A stretch of DNA of 6,784 nucleotides from Candidatus Saccharibacteria bacterium CG10_big_fil_rev_8_21_14_0_10_47_8 (GCA_002793885.1 PFEG01000036.1:1114-7897), one strand, 5' to 3'. Shown: positions 1 through 5,907, counted from the stretch's first letter. Notes: generated by a model not told the origin, from the sequence alone. Numbers and translations are program-made.

Positions 1-1
1 G

Positions 2-229
2 GCCGTACTAGTAGAGGCTATCAAGCTCTATCTGGAGGCCCAGCTAATGCGTGCCAAAGTAGACTCTTCCGCCAGCGAGTATGCTATGCGCATGATGGCC
101 ATGAACAGTGCTAACCGTAACGCTTCCGACCTTATAGACCACTTAACACTGGAGCTGAACGCCTCGCGCCAGGCCAGCATAACCCAGGAAATGGCCGAGA
201 TTACCGGCGGCGCTAACGCGGTAACCTAG
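2..229 (+). CDS. atpG: F-type ATP synthase gamma subunit, C-terminal part (5' end outside window)
   Basis: Only the last 75 residues are visible, reading in frame from base 2 to TAG at 227-229. They match the C-terminal helix of the F1 gamma subunit: YLEAQLMRAKVDSSASEYAM, then RMMAMNSANRNASDLI, then an ITQEMAEITGGA ending typical of the family. In F1 this helix forms the rotor stalk inside the alpha3beta3 ring and couples rotation to catalysis on the cytoplasmic face. The frame is open to the left window edge, so the ATG at 47 is internal (Met16 of the visible part), not a start. The stop lies 20 nt before atpD, as expected for adjacent genes of one operon. Identity is secure from the sequence and from the gene order gamma-beta-epsilon; the N-terminal part cannot be judged. 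Confidence 0.95.
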   Translation, partial: AVLVEAIKLYLEAQLMRAKVDSSASEYAMRMMAMNSANRNASDLIDHLTLELNASRQASITQEMAEITGGANAVT

Positions 230-249
230 AAGAAGATGAAAGGATAAAT

Positions 250-1644
250 ATGCCAATTGTTACTAAGACTGCAAATAAATCAGGTACAATCGTCCAAATT
301 GTCGGTGTCGTCGTGGACGTGGAGTTTGACAGGCATTTGCCGGCTATTTATAATGCTCTAACCATTGAGCGTGATGGGCAGAAACTTATGTTCGAGGTTG
401 CCCAGCATTTAAGCCAGAGCTCCGTACGGGCTGTGGCGCTTGGCCCAACCGAAGGCCTAAAGCGTGGTGATAAGCTAACAGATAACGGCGAACCTATAAG
501 CGTTCCGGTTGGCGATGCCACACTAGGCAGGATGTTTAATGTTATTGGCGAGCCGATTGACGGCAAACCGGAGCCCCAAAAAGTCGGCCGCTCAACTATC
601 CACCGTGCCCCACCAAATCTCGCTGAACAAAGTGGCAAGGTGGAAATATTCGAGACGGGTATCAAGGTTATCGATCTGATTTGCCCGGTTACCAGAGGCG
701 GTAAGGGTGGCCTGTTCGGCGGCGCTGGAGTTGGTAAAACCGTGCTTATTACCGAGCTGATAAACAATATTGCTAAATTTCACGAGGGCAAGTCGGTATT
801 TGCCGGCGTTGGCGAACGTACCCGCGAAGGCAATGATCTGTATTACGAAATGGCCGAGTCTGGAGTGCTCGATAAGACCAGCCTGGTCTTTGGCCAGATG
901 AACGAACCGCCTGGCGCCCGCCTAAGGGTCGGTTTTAGCGGTTTAACTATCGCTGAAGGTTTCCGCGACCAAGGCAATGACGTCTTATTTTTCATAGACA
1001 ACATCTTTAGGTTTACTCAAGCCGGAGCCGAGGTTTCAGCTCTGCTGGGCCGCCTGCCAAGCGCGGTGGGTTACCAGCCTAATTTGGCTACCGAAATGGG
1101 CTCGCTGCAGGAGCGTATTACGTCCACCAAAGAAGGCTCTATAACTTCCGTGCAAGCCGTCTTTGTGCCGGCCGATGACCTTACCGACCCGGCGCCGGCC
1201 ACCACTTTTGCCCATCTCGATTCAACCATCGTACTTAGCCGTGCCTTGACAGAGCTCGGCCTATACCCGGCCATCGATCCGCTGGATAGTAATTCGACGA
1301 TTTTAGATCCCGAGATAGTTGGCGACGAACACTACAACGTGGCCCGCGAAGTTCAGCGCATCCTGCAGCGATATAAAGACCTACAGGACATTATCGCAAT
1401 TTTGGGTATGGAAGAGCTGTCTGATGACGATAAGAAACTGGTTGCTCGGGCTAGGCGCATCCAGCGCTTCTTAACCCAGCCCTTCTTTGTTGGTGAAGTC
1501 TTTACCAGTATTGCTGGCCAATTCGTGCCGCTTAAAGAAACCATCCGTGGTTTTAAAGAAATTTTAGACGGCAAGCATGATGGCAAGGACGAACAAGCTT
1601 TCTACATGAAGGGCAGTATCGACGAGGTAAAGGACAAAAAATAA
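250..1644 (+). CDS. atpD: F-type ATP synthase beta subunit (catalytic)
   Basis: This is the catalytic subunit of F1, which binds and interconverts ADP + Pi and ATP in the cytoplasmic alpha3beta3 head. The 464-residue length is normal for the family. An N-terminal beta-barrel covers roughly residues 10-85. The nucleotide-binding domain has Walker A GGAGVGKT at 157-164, the catalytic-glutamate motif GERTREGNDLYYE with Glu189, the NEPPGARLRV block at 218-227, and Walker B LFFID at 246-250 followed by NIFRFTQAG. ALLGRLPSAVGYQPNLATEMG and ADDLTDPAPATTFAHLD are conserved beta-subunit blocks. The C-terminal helical domain has EELSDDD (388-394), the counterpart of the DELSEED lever loop. The ATG is preceded by AAAGGA at 239-244, 5 nt upstream. 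Catalytic residues are intact, so it should be functional. The block before the P-loop reads CPVTRGGKGGLFGG, a minor variant of the usual CPxxxGGKxGLFGG. Confidence 0.99.
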   Translation: MPIVTKTANKSGTIVQIVGVVVDVEFDRHLPAIYNALTIERDGQKLMFEVAQHLSQSSVRAVALGPTEGLKRGDKLTDNGEPISVPVGDATLGRMFNVIGEPIDGKPEPQKVGRSTIHRAPPNLAEQSGKVEIFETGIKVIDLICPVTRGGKGGLFGGAGVGKTVLITELINNIAKFHEGKSVFAGVGERTREGNDLYYEMAESGVLDKTSLVFGQMNEPPGARLRVGFSGLTIAEGFRDQGNDVLFFIDNIFRFTQAGAEVSALLGRLPSAVGYQPNLATEMGSLQERITSTKEGSITSVQAVFVPADDLTDPAPATTFAHLDSTIVLSRALTELGLYPAIDPLDSNSTILDPEIVGDEHYNVAREVQRILQRYKDLQDIIAILGMEELSDDDKKLVARARRIQRFLTQPFFVGEVFTSIAGQFVPLKETIRGFKEILDGKHDGKDEQAFYMKGSIDEVKDKK

Positions 1645-1770
1645 ATGTTCAATGGACAAATGCGACAAATGTTCAATGGATGTAGCAATGACCAATGCAT
1701 TAATGCGTTCAATCATTTAATCATTAACCATTCATTTGTTCATTGTCCATTCGTTCATTCGTTCATTCGA
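1643..1770. repeat. Intergenic inverted-repeat element between atpD and atpC
   Basis: The spacer is built from related short words. AAATGTTCAATGGA occurs exactly at 1643-1656 and again at 1667-1680. The right arm, about 1733-1758 (CATTTGTTCATTGTCCATTC and onward), is an imperfect reverse complement of the left arm at about 1645-1675. It ends in nearly three tandem copies of the 8-mer CATTCGTT (1748-1755, 1756-1763, 1764-1770 partial). The middle contains the palindrome AATGCATT (1694-1701). The transcript could fold into a long interrupted hairpin. No transposase or coding frame fits; a TTG at 1743 reads in frame into atpC but has no Shine-Dalgarno and translates only the repeat. It could be a MITE-like insertion or an mRNA processing/stability structure; the sequence alone does not decide between them. 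Confidence 0.7.
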
Positions 1771-1782
1771 ACCGGAGGTTCG
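1768..1782 (+). promoter_or_regulatory. atpC Shine-Dalgarno inside a small perfect hairpin
   Basis: CGAACC (1768-1773), a GGA triloop, and GGTTCG (1777-1782) form a perfect 6-bp inverted repeat. The Shine-Dalgarno GGAGG at 1774-1778 occupies the loop and the 3' arm, 6 nt before the GTG at 1785. The GGAGG fixes the atpC start. If the hairpin forms, it would partly mask the ribosome-binding site and could lower epsilon synthesis relative to beta, which F1 needs at 1:3. The SD is clear; regulation is inference. Confidence 0.6.
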
Positions 1783-1784
1783 CT

Positions 1785-2210
1785 GTGATTCACTTTCAGC
1801 TTGTATCAACCGACGGCCCTAAATTTGATGATGATGTGTACGAAGTCCTTGTACCAACCCAGGCCGGTACTATCGCTGTTTTCGAAGACCACATGCCCTT
1901 AGTTGGCGCCGCCGCGCCGGGCCTACTTAGCGTACGCAAAAAAGCCAACGACCGTGATGATGACATGGAGCAGTTTGCCATAACCGGCGGGATTGTGCAG
2001 ATAGACGGCAAGCAAGTCCGCTTTATATCGGACGAGGTAACAACTAGTGATGATGTCAGTGAACGTGAAGCAGAAGAAGCTCATGCTCGCGCCGAAGAGC
2101 TAATGAAGAATGCCACAACCTTGGTCGCGATTGATGAGGCCAAACGGGTTTTACACCACCGTACAGCCCAATTACACCTTGCCAGGCTCAAAAAACGCCA
2201 TCATCAGTAA
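1785..2210 (+). CDS. atpC: F-type ATP synthase epsilon subunit
   Basis: The epsilon subunit sits on the F1 central stalk beside gamma, helps link F1 to the c-ring, and in many bacteria inhibits ATP hydrolysis through its C-terminal helices. From the GTG at 1785 the protein has 141 residues, normal for the family. The N-terminal beta-sandwich (about 1-85) opens with MIHFQLVSTDGPKF and contains TIAVFEDHMPLVGAAAPGLL, the usual epsilon signature region. Residues from about 90 form the two-helix hairpin, EREAEEAHARAEELMKNA and then AIDEAKRVLHHRTAQLHLAR, ending in a basic KKRHHQ tail. A longer reading from TTG at 1743 would add 14 repeat-encoded residues and lacks a Shine-Dalgarno. The last 50 codons are present again in relict form at 4590-4742. 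No terminator follows, so transcription may run on into the PLD genes. Confidence 0.96.
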   Translation: MIHFQLVSTDGPKFDDDVYEVLVPTQAGTIAVFEDHMPLVGAAAPGLLSVRKKANDRDDDMEQFAITGGIVQIDGKQVRFISDEVTTSDDVSEREAEEAHARAEELMKNATTLVAIDEAKRVLHHRTAQLHLARLKKRHHQ

Positions 2211-2252
2211 AAACTTCTCCACCATACCTACCTGCTTAGCTGACAATAGCAA

Positions 2253-2280
2253 TTAACTGGTTTTTGGACCATTATAAAAT
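2253..2280 (+). promoter_or_regulatory. Putative promoter of the first PLD-like gene, leaderless start
   Basis: TTAACT (2253-2258), a 16-nt spacer and TAAAAT (2275-2280) resemble -35 and -10 boxes. The -10 ends 6 nt before the ATG at 2287, so transcription would begin at or next to the start codon. No Shine-Dalgarno precedes that ATG. The same -10 to start spacing occurs in two minus-strand genes here. The -35 match is weak. Confidence 0.4.
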
Positions 2281-2286
2281 AGTTAT

Positions 2287-3381
2287 ATGACAGAACTGTT
2301 AGCTAGGCAAACAAATTCTGAGCCGATCAGTGCCCAAAGCTTTTCATTTTACGATAAAGTTGGTTACTTCCGTGAGCTTGTTCGAAGGATTTCAGTAACT
2401 GTTAAGGGTGATCGCGTAATGCTTGTTACTATGTCTTTTAAAACCTCTATACCCGAGGTAAATGCAATCATGGAAGAACTCTATACTGCCGCCAGACGTG
2501 GAGTAAACGTTACTTTTTGTGTTGACGCTAATGCTTTTTTAGCAGGCAGCCACGCTACCCCTGGTCCATTGTTCTTTTCGACTAAACTACCTAAACGGTT
2601 ACCCTCTAATTATCGGGCCAAGTACGAAGCATTGGAAAAACTAAAATCCAGTGGCGGCCACTACGCAATTATTAACCGGCCCAGCCGTCCGTTTAGCCGA
2701 CCATTTGCAGGCAGATCCCATATAAAGATGGCGATAATCAACAACTACATTTACATTGGAGGGTGTAATATTAACGACATAAATCATCTGGATATAATGC
2801 TAGGATGGAACGACAAGTTAACAGCGGATTTTCTGTATCGGTTCACGAACAAGATAGTCAGTGCCCAAAGCACTGAGCTGATAATGCACGGCCGGGATTT
2901 AACTTATATTTTAGACCCTAATACGGTGATTATGATGGATTCGGGCAAGCAGAGGCAGTCGCTCATTTTTGAGCGTGCGATGGAGCTTATTGACGAAGCA
3001 CAAGAATCGGTAATGATTGCCTGCCAGTATTTCCCAAACAGTGTTACTGCAAAACATCTTATTAAGGCCCATAAGCGAGGTGTAAAAGTTACGATAATTT
3101 ATAACCATCCGAGCAAACACGGTATACTACATAGCGCTCTGCAGCATCTGGTTGTGTTGCGGGAACGTAGCCGGACTCCGCCGGCCTTGTTTAAGGAGCA
3201 GCTACCTAAAAGTACTCCTTTCCTGCATGCCAAACTGGTCGCTACAGAAAAAGCGGCTATAATCGGCAGCCATAACTACGTAACTGCCGGAGTTAATTTT
3301 GGTACTGCTGAAATTGCCCTATTACGCCATGACGCTGAATTTGCGCGACAGGCTGTATCCGCGCTAAAGATGCAGACTTAA
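2287..3381 (+). CDS. Phospholipase-D/HKD superfamily protein, copy 1
   Basis: A 364-residue two-HKD protein, a fold shared by phospholipases D, cardiolipin synthases and some nucleases. Repeat 1 has GRSHIKMAIIN with His145 and Lys147, then GGxN (158-161). Repeat 2 has FLHAKLVATE with His314 and Lys316, then GSHN (327-330). The position usually held by Asp is Asn152 in the first motif and Glu321 in the second, while the catalytic His and Lys remain. Other blocks shared with the next gene are QYFP (247-250), YNHPxKxGI (272-280) and GTAE (339-342). There is no signal peptide or membrane segment, unlike typical cardiolipin synthases, so it is probably cytoplasmic. The substrate is unknown: lipid and nucleic-acid phosphodiesters are both possible. 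It begins 76 nt after atpC with no Shine-Dalgarno. Confidence 0.88.
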   Translation: MTELLARQTNSEPISAQSFSFYDKVGYFRELVRRISVTVKGDRVMLVTMSFKTSIPEVNAIMEELYTAARRGVNVTFCVDANAFLAGSHATPGPLFFSTKLPKRLPSNYRAKYEALEKLKSSGGHYAIINRPSRPFSRPFAGRSHIKMAIINNYIYIGGCNINDINHLDIMLGWNDKLTADFLYRFTNKIVSAQSTELIMHGRDLTYILDPNTVIMMDSGKQRQSLIFERAMELIDEAQESVMIACQYFPNSVTAKHLIKAHKRGVKVTIIYNHPSKHGILHSALQHLVVLRERSRTPPALFKEQLPKSTPFLHAKLVATEKAAIIGSHNYVTAGVNFGTAEIALLRHDAEFARQAVSALKMQT

Positions 3382-3426
3382 AGCACCAAATCAAGAATTT
3401 ACATTTGTAACCAAGCCCGTACCTTT

Positions 3427-3455
3427 TTGATAAAAGATGTTTAATAGTTCATACT
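3427..3455 (+). promoter_or_regulatory. Putative promoter of the second PLD-like gene
   Basis: TTGATA (3427-3432, 5 of 6 to TTGACA), a 17-nt spacer and CATACT (3450-3455, 4 of 6 to TATAAT). The -10 ends 10 nt before the GTG at 3466, leaving a leader of only about 4 nt, and there is no Shine-Dalgarno. This suggests the second PLD gene can be transcribed independently of the first. Confidence 0.45.
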
Positions 3456-3465
3456 ACACAACGCT

Positions 3466-4590
3466 GTGAGCGAATTAGCAACAGGAGAACAAAAAAATAG
3501 CAGACAAGTTGAGCTCAACCTCTATACGGGTGAGGAATACTTTAAGGCAATTACTGCCGACATTGCTCAGACATTACCTGGTGACAGGATTGCAATCACT
3601 ACATTTTGCTTTGAGCCAGCAGACCGATTAGTTGAACCAGCTTTTAATGAATTGCTCGCGGCTGCTGACCGGGGTGTGGATACGGCTTTTGGGGTTGACG
3701 CCTATACTTTCATTATCGATTATGAAGCTAAAAGCTTGGGGCCTCTCTATCTACCCTTACCTTTTAGGCAATCATCTTTTAAACGTCGGCGAACCGCACT
3801 TGAAGAATTGGCCGCAAAACCGACTGCAATCTGCACCATTCTCAATAAAACCCAGCAACTTCCCCAAAGGCTTTTTAAAAATCCACTCGCCGGACGATCT
3901 CACCTCAAGACAGCTGTTATTAACGATAAGGTATATATCGGTGGACCGAACTTTCACAGAACCGACAGGCTTGACATGGTTGTCGGTTTAGAGGACACAG
4001 AGACCGCAGATTGGCTATATGGTCTGACGACGCGGATTATAGAAGCCGAGAGCACGGCTGCAGTTTTGGGCGATCAGGATCAAACTCGACAGGTAGATGG
4101 TACTACTCAGATTCTGATAGATGCTGGTGCCCCCGGACAGTCACTTATATTGGATGAAGCATATAAAGTTATTGACGGAGCCAGTACGCACTTATATGTG
4201 CCCTTCCAGTATTTCCCTGACCACGAAACAGCATCGCATATAGCGGCTGCTTACAGTCGAGAAGTTAAAGTATATCCTGCTTACAACCATCCCGCTAAGA
4301 ACGGTATTATCGTTGGTTTTATGCAGCAGCGAGCAGTATCTAGAATGCGCAAAATCTTACCGCCGGAATTTTTTGAGGGTGAGCTATCAAGGTCCGCACC
4401 GATATTGCACACCAAAGCCATCGCAAGCGATAGGGCAGCCATGGTTGGTGCTCATAATCACGCGAATCATGGGCCAAAGCTAGGCACAGCCGAATCTGAA
4501 CTTCGTAGTTCTGATCCTAATTTTGCACGAATGGTAGGGCAAAAGATATTAAAACAAATAGAGAGGTATAAAGAACCCATTGTTAGCTGA
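3466..4590 (+). CDS. Phospholipase-D/HKD superfamily protein, copy 2
   Basis: A 374-residue tandem paralogue of the preceding gene, colinear over nearly its full length but strongly diverged. HKD repeat 1 is GRSHLKTAVIN with His146, Lys148 and Asn153, then GGPN (159-162). Repeat 2 is ILHTKAIASD with His315, Lys317 and the usual Asp322, then GAHN (328-331), where the family normally has GSxN. QYFP (248-251), YNHPxKxGI (273-281) and GTAE (340-343) are shared with copy 1. No transmembrane segment or signal peptide is visible. Both catalytic His/Lys pairs are kept, so an active phosphodiesterase or phosphatidyltransferase is plausible; the substrate cannot be told from sequence. The start is a GTG without Shine-Dalgarno. 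The stop TGA (4588-4590) directly abuts the atpC relict. The two copies may form a heteromer, but that is inference. Confidence 0.88.
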   Translation: MSELATGEQKNSRQVELNLYTGEEYFKAITADIAQTLPGDRIAITTFCFEPADRLVEPAFNELLAAADRGVDTAFGVDAYTFIIDYEAKSLGPLYLPLPFRQSSFKRRRTALEELAAKPTAICTILNKTQQLPQRLFKNPLAGRSHLKTAVINDKVYIGGPNFHRTDRLDMVVGLEDTETADWLYGLTTRIIEAESTAAVLGDQDQTRQVDGTTQILIDAGAPGQSLILDEAYKVIDGASTHLYVPFQYFPDHETASHIAAAYSREVKVYPAYNHPAKNGIIVGFMQQRAVSRMRKILPPEFFEGELSRSAPILHTKAIASDRAAMVGAHNHANHGPKLGTAESELRSSDPNFARMVGQKILKQIERYKEPIVS

Positions 4591-4742
4591 GTCAATGCGA
4601 GGCCGAAGAAACCCTAGCCCGCGCCGAAGAATTAATGAAAAATGCTACCACTTTAGTTGCGGTTGATGAAGCCAAGCGGGTTTTGCATCATCGCACCGCC
4701 CAGCTACACCTCGCTCGGCTCAAAAAACGCCACCATCAATAA
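4590..4742 (+). pseudogene. atpC: Relict of the atpC 3' end (50 codons plus stop)
   Basis: Read in frame from 4590, this stretch encodes the epsilon C-terminal helical hairpin and tail, including RAEELMKNATTLVA, DEAKRVLHHRTAQLHLAR and KKRHHQ, ending in TAA at 4740-4742. Over 50 residues 45 match the intact AtpC; over the last 40, 39 match (one Ile to Val). In the same 40 codons I count 22 codons that differ synonymously. There is no start codon context, and a TAG lies in frame just upstream (4584-4586), so it is not expressed as epsilon. The pattern means the relict diverged as part of a working atpC under purifying selection, not by decay after a recent local duplication. Homology starts at or next to the PLD copy 2 stop codon, which marks a recombination junction. 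Confidence 0.9.
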
Positions 4743-4757
4743 GATCTTTCCTGCTGC

Positions 4758-4783
4758 CTGGGCATTGTCGCCGAAGTTAGAAC
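4758..4783. repeat. 26-bp direct repeat, copy 1 (after the P-loop gene stop)
   Basis: CTGGG(C)ATTGT(C)GCCGAAGTTAGAAC matches 5339-5364 at 24 of 26 positions; bracketed bases differ. On the minus strand it starts 2 nt after the stop codon of the P-loop gene. With copy 2 it brackets that gene, about 581 bp apart. Confidence 0.75.
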
Positions 4784-4785
4784 TA

Positions 4786-5277
4786 TTATTTGTGCTGGTT
4801 TACTGCCAAATCAACAACCTCATTAGCTATTTGGGCTGTTGGCAAATTGCCGTCAATATACCCATCAATGAGGTTTTCATTATCTAAACTATCTAGGTAG
4901 TCCAGTTGACCTTTGAACCACCGCGCCGCACTAACGTAACTCTCTTCCTTTATTCTTTTACTGTCGCGTTCACTCAGTTGCTCCAGTGTAAGTTTTAACA
5001 CGATAATCTTGAACCCATTAGCTCTTGCTTTTTGTAAGAGTCCCTTGGGTATGTCCTTCACGAGATACACTACATTATTCTGTGAAATTATCTCACCCGT
5101 TGTTTTGGGGAGAAGAACCTTATCTTTGTAGTCGTCCGATGGCCATTGACCATCATTGGCTTTTATAACTTCTTCGTCTGTTTCAGCTACGTGTAGGTCT
5201 GAGTGTTCTCTCAAATATCGCATGAGGGTTGATTTTCCACCGGCAGACGGCGCTAGTATCATAATTTTATAATTCAC
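4786..5277 (-). CDS. Small P-loop kinase-like protein
   Basis: A 163-residue protein with a Walker A motif APSAGGKST at 9-17 directly after a hydrophobic beta strand (YKIMIL), so it binds a nucleotide phosphate. The first glycine of GxxxxGK[ST] is replaced by Ala. AETDEEV (31-37) sits where small kinases such as shikimate and nucleoside kinases have a substrate-binding acidic motif, and the Arg/Lys-rich RDSKRIKEESY (104-114) resembles a lid segment. The strand KIIVLKLTLEQL precedes that lid. Overall this fits the small-molecule/adenylate-kinase-like branch of P-loop proteins; the substrate is not recognisable. The start is GTG, exactly 6 nt after an extended -10 element and without Shine-Dalgarno, so it is probably leaderless. 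The gene converges with the PLD/atpC-relict strand, and its composition is more AT-rich than the atp genes. Confidence 0.8.
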   Translation of the reverse strand: MNYKIMILAPSAGGKSTLMRYLREHSDLHVAETDEEVIKANDGQWPSDDYKDKVLLPKTTGEIISQNNVVYLVKDIPKGLLQKARANGFKIIVLKLTLEQLSERDSKRIKEESYVSAARWFKGQLDYLDSLDNENLIDGYIDGNLPTAQIANEVVDLAVNQHK

Positions 5278-5283
5278 ACGTTC

Positions 5284-5292
5284 ATCATATCA
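5284..5292 (-). promoter_or_regulatory. Extended -10 promoter of the P-loop gene
   Basis: On the minus strand, TGATATGAT is a TGn extension plus TATGAT (5 of 6 to TATAAT). It begins at the last T of the preceding terminator tract and ends 6 nt before the GTG at 5277, predicting a leaderless mRNA. No good -35 is seen. Confidence 0.55.
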
Positions 5293-5320
5293 AAACAAAA
5301 AGACTTCCAAAGAAGGCTTT
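5292..5320 (-). terminator. Intrinsic terminator after the HEPN-like gene
   Basis: On the minus strand AAAGCCTTC, loop TTTG, and GAAGTCTTT form a 9-bp stem with one C/T mismatch, followed by TTGTTTT. It lies between the HEPN-like gene and the P-loop gene, separating their transcripts. It is nearly the same hairpin, with the same loop, as the one at 6755-6776. Confidence 0.75.
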
Positions 5321-5338
5321 CTTAGTGCATATGTTTGG

Positions 5339-5364
5339 CTGGGTATTGTAGCCGAAGTTAGAAC
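5339..5364. repeat. 26-bp direct repeat, copy 2 (after the HEPN-like gene stop)
   Basis: CTGGG(T)ATTGT(A)GCCGAAGTTAGAAC, 24 of 26 identical to 4758-4783. On the minus strand it begins 3 nt after the HEPN-like gene's stop codon, the same relative position as copy 1 has to its own gene. Confidence 0.75.
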
Positions 5365-5367
5365 AAC

Positions 5368-5892
5368 TTACTCCTCATAAAGTTTATTAAAAAGTTCTGA
5401 GATTTCTTCACCCCATAAATTAATGTCGAAGTGGAATATCGTTTTATTGATTATGGGATTGATAATAGTAAGACCACTTTCGCTAAACTCAACTTGCAAC
5501 GATATATTGCCGCGATGGGTCAACTGATTTCGCGTCTCCCGAAGAGCAATGTTCCATTCTTGAGAGTGTGCTTCTTCAAGTATTGAGTAAACTAGTGGAT
5601 TCTTCTCAAGTAACTTCTGCTGAAACCTAGTAGGCTGGTTTTTCCACGCTACTTTGTCAACTTCTATCCCAAGCTCTTTTTGATCATTTACAGCTTGAAG
5701 TGTCATTTCAAGAGCAGAACACAATTCAAATATGACCGCATGGTAGTGGTAGTAAATTGGTCGTATCTCTGGCGTGTCTATTCCCGATTCAAACGAAATT
5801 CGGTTAGCTTTATAAGTATTTTGAATTTGCTGTATGTGATACTTTGATGCACTTAACTTAAAAGCAAAGTTATTGCGGTAGCTGTTTTTCAT
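5368..5892 (-). CDS. HEPN-like protein with RNxxxH motif
   Basis: A 174-residue, soluble protein, largely helical in its first two-thirds. Residues 118-127 read RETRNQLTHR, containing R121-N122-x3-H126, the RNxxxH (Rx4-6H) signature of HEPN domains. In many HEPN proteins this composes a metal-independent RNase active site upon dimerisation. An upstream helix with YYHYHAVIFELCSALEMTL (47-65) fits the first helices of such a bundle. The C-terminal third (about 131-156) looks like beta strands. HEPN proteins often act as toxins or antiphage RNases, but some are non-catalytic, and no MNT-type nucleotidyltransferase antitoxin is adjacent. The ATG is 6 nt after an extended -10 and has no Shine-Dalgarno, so the mRNA is probably leaderless. 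It is an independent unit with its own terminator. The family call rests on one motif and predicted helicity. Confidence 0.7.
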   Translation of the reverse strand: MKNSYRNNFAFKLSASKYHIQQIQNTYKANRISFESGIDTPEIRPIYYHYHAVIFELCSALEMTLQAVNDQKELGIEVDKVAWKNQPTRFQQKLLEKNPLVYSILEEAHSQEWNIALRETRNQLTHRGNISLQVEFSESGLTIINPIINKTIFHFDINLWGEEISELFNKLYEE

Positions 5893-5898
5893 AGACCA

Positions 5899-5907
5899 AG
5901 CATAGCA
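5899..5907 (-). promoter_or_regulatory. Extended -10 promoter of the HEPN-like gene
   Basis: Minus-strand TGCTATGCT is a TGn extension plus TATGCT (4 of 6 to TATAAT). It follows the T-tract of the terminator at 5907-5930 and ends 6 nt before the ATG at 5892, predicting a leaderless mRNA. Confidence 0.5.

Noticed and set aside
348..767. 139-codon minus-strand frame opposite atpD
   Set aside because: It is antisense to the conserved AtpD P-loop region and is Pro/Ser-rich in the way antisense shadows are; nothing supports expression.
1743..1784. A longer AtpC starting at TTG 1743
   Set aside because: No Shine-Dalgarno there, the extra 14 residues are encoded by the repeat, and GGAGG-6 nt-GTG at 1785 gives a normal-length epsilon.
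2258..2271. TGGT...ACCA as a terminator between atpC and the first PLD gene
   Set aside because: Only a 4-bp stem with no T-tract after it, so no terminator for the ATP synthase operon can be supported.
3399..3410. TTACA-TT-TGTAA inverted repeat upstream of the second PLD promoter as an operator
   Set aside because: Only 5-bp half-sites, a single copy and 17 nt upstream of the -35; too short to separate from chance.
3632..3991. 119-codon plus-strand frame inside the second PLD gene
   Set aside because: It is a shadow in another frame of a gene with clear HKD motifs; the translation has no domain features.
4657..4887. Open frame of 76 codons on the plus strand across the relict and the P-loop gene end
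   Set aside because: It is out of frame with the atpC relict, overlaps the P-loop gene on the other strand, has no ribosome-binding site and no family resemblance.
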